In this document: positions 62,715-64,000 of the stretch, in pieces
Position numbering within the stretch: position 1 is the stretch's first letter
Layout of the letters: each line of letters begins with the position of its first letter
Source of the DNA: Sporomusa sp. KB1
Lineage (GTDB): Bacteria; Bacillota; Negativicutes; Sporomusales; Sporomusaceae
Length of the DNA stretch: 64,000 nucleotides
NCBI RefSeq assembly: GCF_007830295.1
Contig: NZ_VLKC01000002.1
Coordinates: 2,593,046 to 2,657,045, forward strand
Direction of reading: 5' to 3'
Program-made: the position numbers and the translations under genes
The notes under the pieces: generated by a model
The model's database searches: none
The model's input: only the letters and a program-made list of their open reading frames with translations
What the model was told of the DNA's origin: nothing

Positions 62715-63836
62715 TTATGCCAAGTTTTTGCGAAATCGTCGAACGGCTGCAAATAAAACTGCACTTCCTAAGGCCAGGAGTGCTGCTAGTTGCGGCCATA
62801 AGACTGTTATCCCGATACCTTTGAGGAAAATCCCGCGAATAATGATGAGAAAGTAACGTAAAGGATTTAAATAGGTAAAAAATTGCACTATATCAGGCAT
62901 GTTGGCAATGGGAAACATGAACCCGGATAGCAGTACAGCCGGAAAGTAAAAGAAAAAGGTGGACATCATTGCTTGCTGTTGTGTTTTAGAAACCGTAGAG
63001 ATGAATAAGCCTATGCCAATTGTCGTCATTAAAAATAAAGTTGTTGCTAAAAACAATAACAACAGGCTGCCACGAACAGGAATATTGAACCAAAGCACGC
63101 CGATTAATGTTATAAAGGCGACATTGGTAAACCCAATCATAATGGAGGGCATGGTCTTACCCAGGATAAATTCAAAGGAAGAAATAGGGGTAACGATGAT
63201 CTGCTCCATGGTACCGACCTCTTTTTCCCGCACAACAGCCATACTGGTTAGCAGTAAGGTTACCAGCATGACCAGTATGGCAATTACTCCTGGCACATAA
63301 AAGTTGCGGCTTGTTAGGTTTTCATTAAACCAAGCGCGGGTTTCAAGGTTTATGCCGACCGAAACGTTACGTGTGCCGTCAGACTGTTGCTGTAAAAGTA
63401 AAGTGGCGCTGTCGCCAACTATACGACTGCTATAACTTAGTACGACGCCTGCAGTATTAGAGTCGGTACCGTCAACAATAATCTGAACAGGAGCCTTTTG
63501 CCCGGCGGCAATTTTCTGGCTGTAATCTGGCGGGATACGGATGATCGTCGCTACCTTTCCGTAGTTGAGCAGTTCATTAATCTGTTGATCATTAGTAAGG
63601 TATGTTTTGATGTCAAAATAGCCGGAGTGGCCAAATTTATCAATTAGGTTGCGGCTATCCGGGGTTTGGGACTGATCGTAGACCGCTGTTGGCACATGAT
63701 TTACATCTGTAGTTACGGCGTAGCCGAATACCAGGGTTTGAACGAGTGGCATAACCAGAACCACAGCCCGCATTTTCGGGTTGCGGAATACTTGGATAAA
63801 TTCTTTAATCAGCATGCATTTTAATCGTTCCAGCAT
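62715..63836 (-). CDS. ABC-2 type exporter permease
   Basis: 373 residues. A cytoplasmic start (LIKEFIQVFRNPKMRAVV), one membrane segment, a large outer domain (about 45-175) and five further segments near 180-370 fit the YhhJ/YbhR type of ABC-2 permease, partners of HlyD-like and ATPase subunits in drug or lipid export. The motif EKEVGTMEQIIVTPIS near 205 is the usual coupling segment. It starts five bases after the stop of the upstream permease, so they are an operon. The ATPase would lie outside the window. Confidence 0.9.
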   Translation of the reverse strand: MLERLKCMLIKEFIQVFRNPKMRAVVLVMPLVQTLVFGYAVTTDVNHVPTAVYDQSQTPDSRNLIDKFGHSGYFDIKTYLTNDQQINELLNYGKVATIIRIPPDYSQKIAAGQKAPVQIIVDGTDSNTAGVVLSYSSRIVGDSATLLLQQQSDGTRNVSVGINLETRAWFNENLTSRNFYVPGVIAILVMLVTLLLTSMAVVREKEVGTMEQIIVTPISSFEFILGKTMPSIMIGFTNVAFITLIGVLWFNIPVRGSLLLLFLATTLFLMTTIGIGLFISTVSKTQQQAMMSTFFFYFPAVLLSGFMFPIANMPDIVQFFTYLNPLRYFLIIIRGIFLKGIGITVLWPQLAALLALGSAVLFAAVRRFRKNLA

Positions 63837-63841
63837 CAGCT

Positions 63842-64000
63842 TTACACCAGCCTTTTTTTGAACTTGGTATTGGCGATTAATAGGATAACTACGGCAAAAA
63901 TCAATAAAATACTGGCATCAGCTAGTAAGATGGAGATTCCGGCGCCCTTTAGGTAGATATTTTTCAAAATTGCTACAAAATATCGGGCGGGTATTAAGTA
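63842..64000 (-). CDS. ABC-2 type exporter permease, 3' end only
   Basis: The window holds the last 52 codons: PARYFVAILKNIYLKGAG, then one hydrophobic segment (ILLIFAVVILLIA) and a basic tail ending KKRLV. This is the C-terminus of a second ABC-2 permease of the same type as the following gene. The start is beyond the window edge. Confidence 0.8.
   Translation of the reverse strand, partial: YLIPARYFVAILKNIYLKGAGISILLADASILLIFAVVILLIANTKFKKRLV

Noticed and set aside
62409..62756. 115-codon open frame after asrC
   Set aside because: It runs through the 13-bp inverted repeat and the bidirectional terminator and into the 3' end of the opposing ABC permease gene, so it is not a credible gene.
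1..64000. CRISPR array, prophage or integrative element boundaries
   Set aside because: No regularly spaced repeats, phage structural genes, integrase or tRNA-linked attachment duplication were seen. tRNA-Sec has no repeated 3' end that I can find.

Overview
The window looks like chromosome of an anaerobic, diderm Firmicute of the Sporomusa type (Negativicutes, acetogen). The clues are a glycine/betaine reductase (Grd) system with in-frame UGA selenocysteine codons, corrinoid methyltransferases of the MttB family, a trimeric [FeFe] hydrogenase, an anaerobic sulfite reductase, and an outer-membrane porin with an S-layer-homology (SLH) domain. The genus is inferred from gene content only.

1-10.3 kb: a corrinoid-reactivation-like gene, a palindromic repeat element, then a sigma-54-type promoter with two upstream dyads. 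This promoter precedes grdX, a glycine-type protein B pair (grdE, selenoprotein grdB), a corrinoid protein, two MttB-like methyltransferases and a hydantoinase/oxoprolinase-like ASKHA protein. It is an unusual joining of reductive amine cleavage with corrinoid demethylation.

10.3-31.8 kb: a ProX/YbaK gene, two BCCT betaine-type transporters, and a compact selenocysteine island. The island holds selC (tRNA-Sec), selD, selB and selA interleaved with two intact grdA copies, trxB, trxA, grdC, grdD and a sarcosine/betaine-type protein B pair. A decayed third grdA lies before the first transporter. A LysR regulator and hydCBA follow. Together these could import betaine, cleave it to acetyl phosphate plus an amine using thioredoxin electrons, and make every part needed for selenocysteine insertion.

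31.8-44 kb: a chemoreceptor, a GntR regulator, HelD, a DUF6765-like protein, and a damaged TRAP/two-component locus. In that locus the response regulator and permease genes are reduced to stubs. A glycosyltransferase fragment and an IS256-family element inserted in a terminator hairpin follow. This stretch looks more AT-rich than the Grd/Hyd region.

44-53.2 kb: a PucR regulator, a DNA-binding regulator, and an abg-like unit (AbgT transporter, SLH porin, two M20 amidohydrolases), with promoter and operator-like palindromes.

53.2-64 kb: a UbiD-like gene fragment, a leftward citrate synthase-aconitase-isocitrate dehydrogenase operon, a Crp/Fnr regulator, asrABC, and the end of a leftward ABC-2 exporter operon that runs out of the window.
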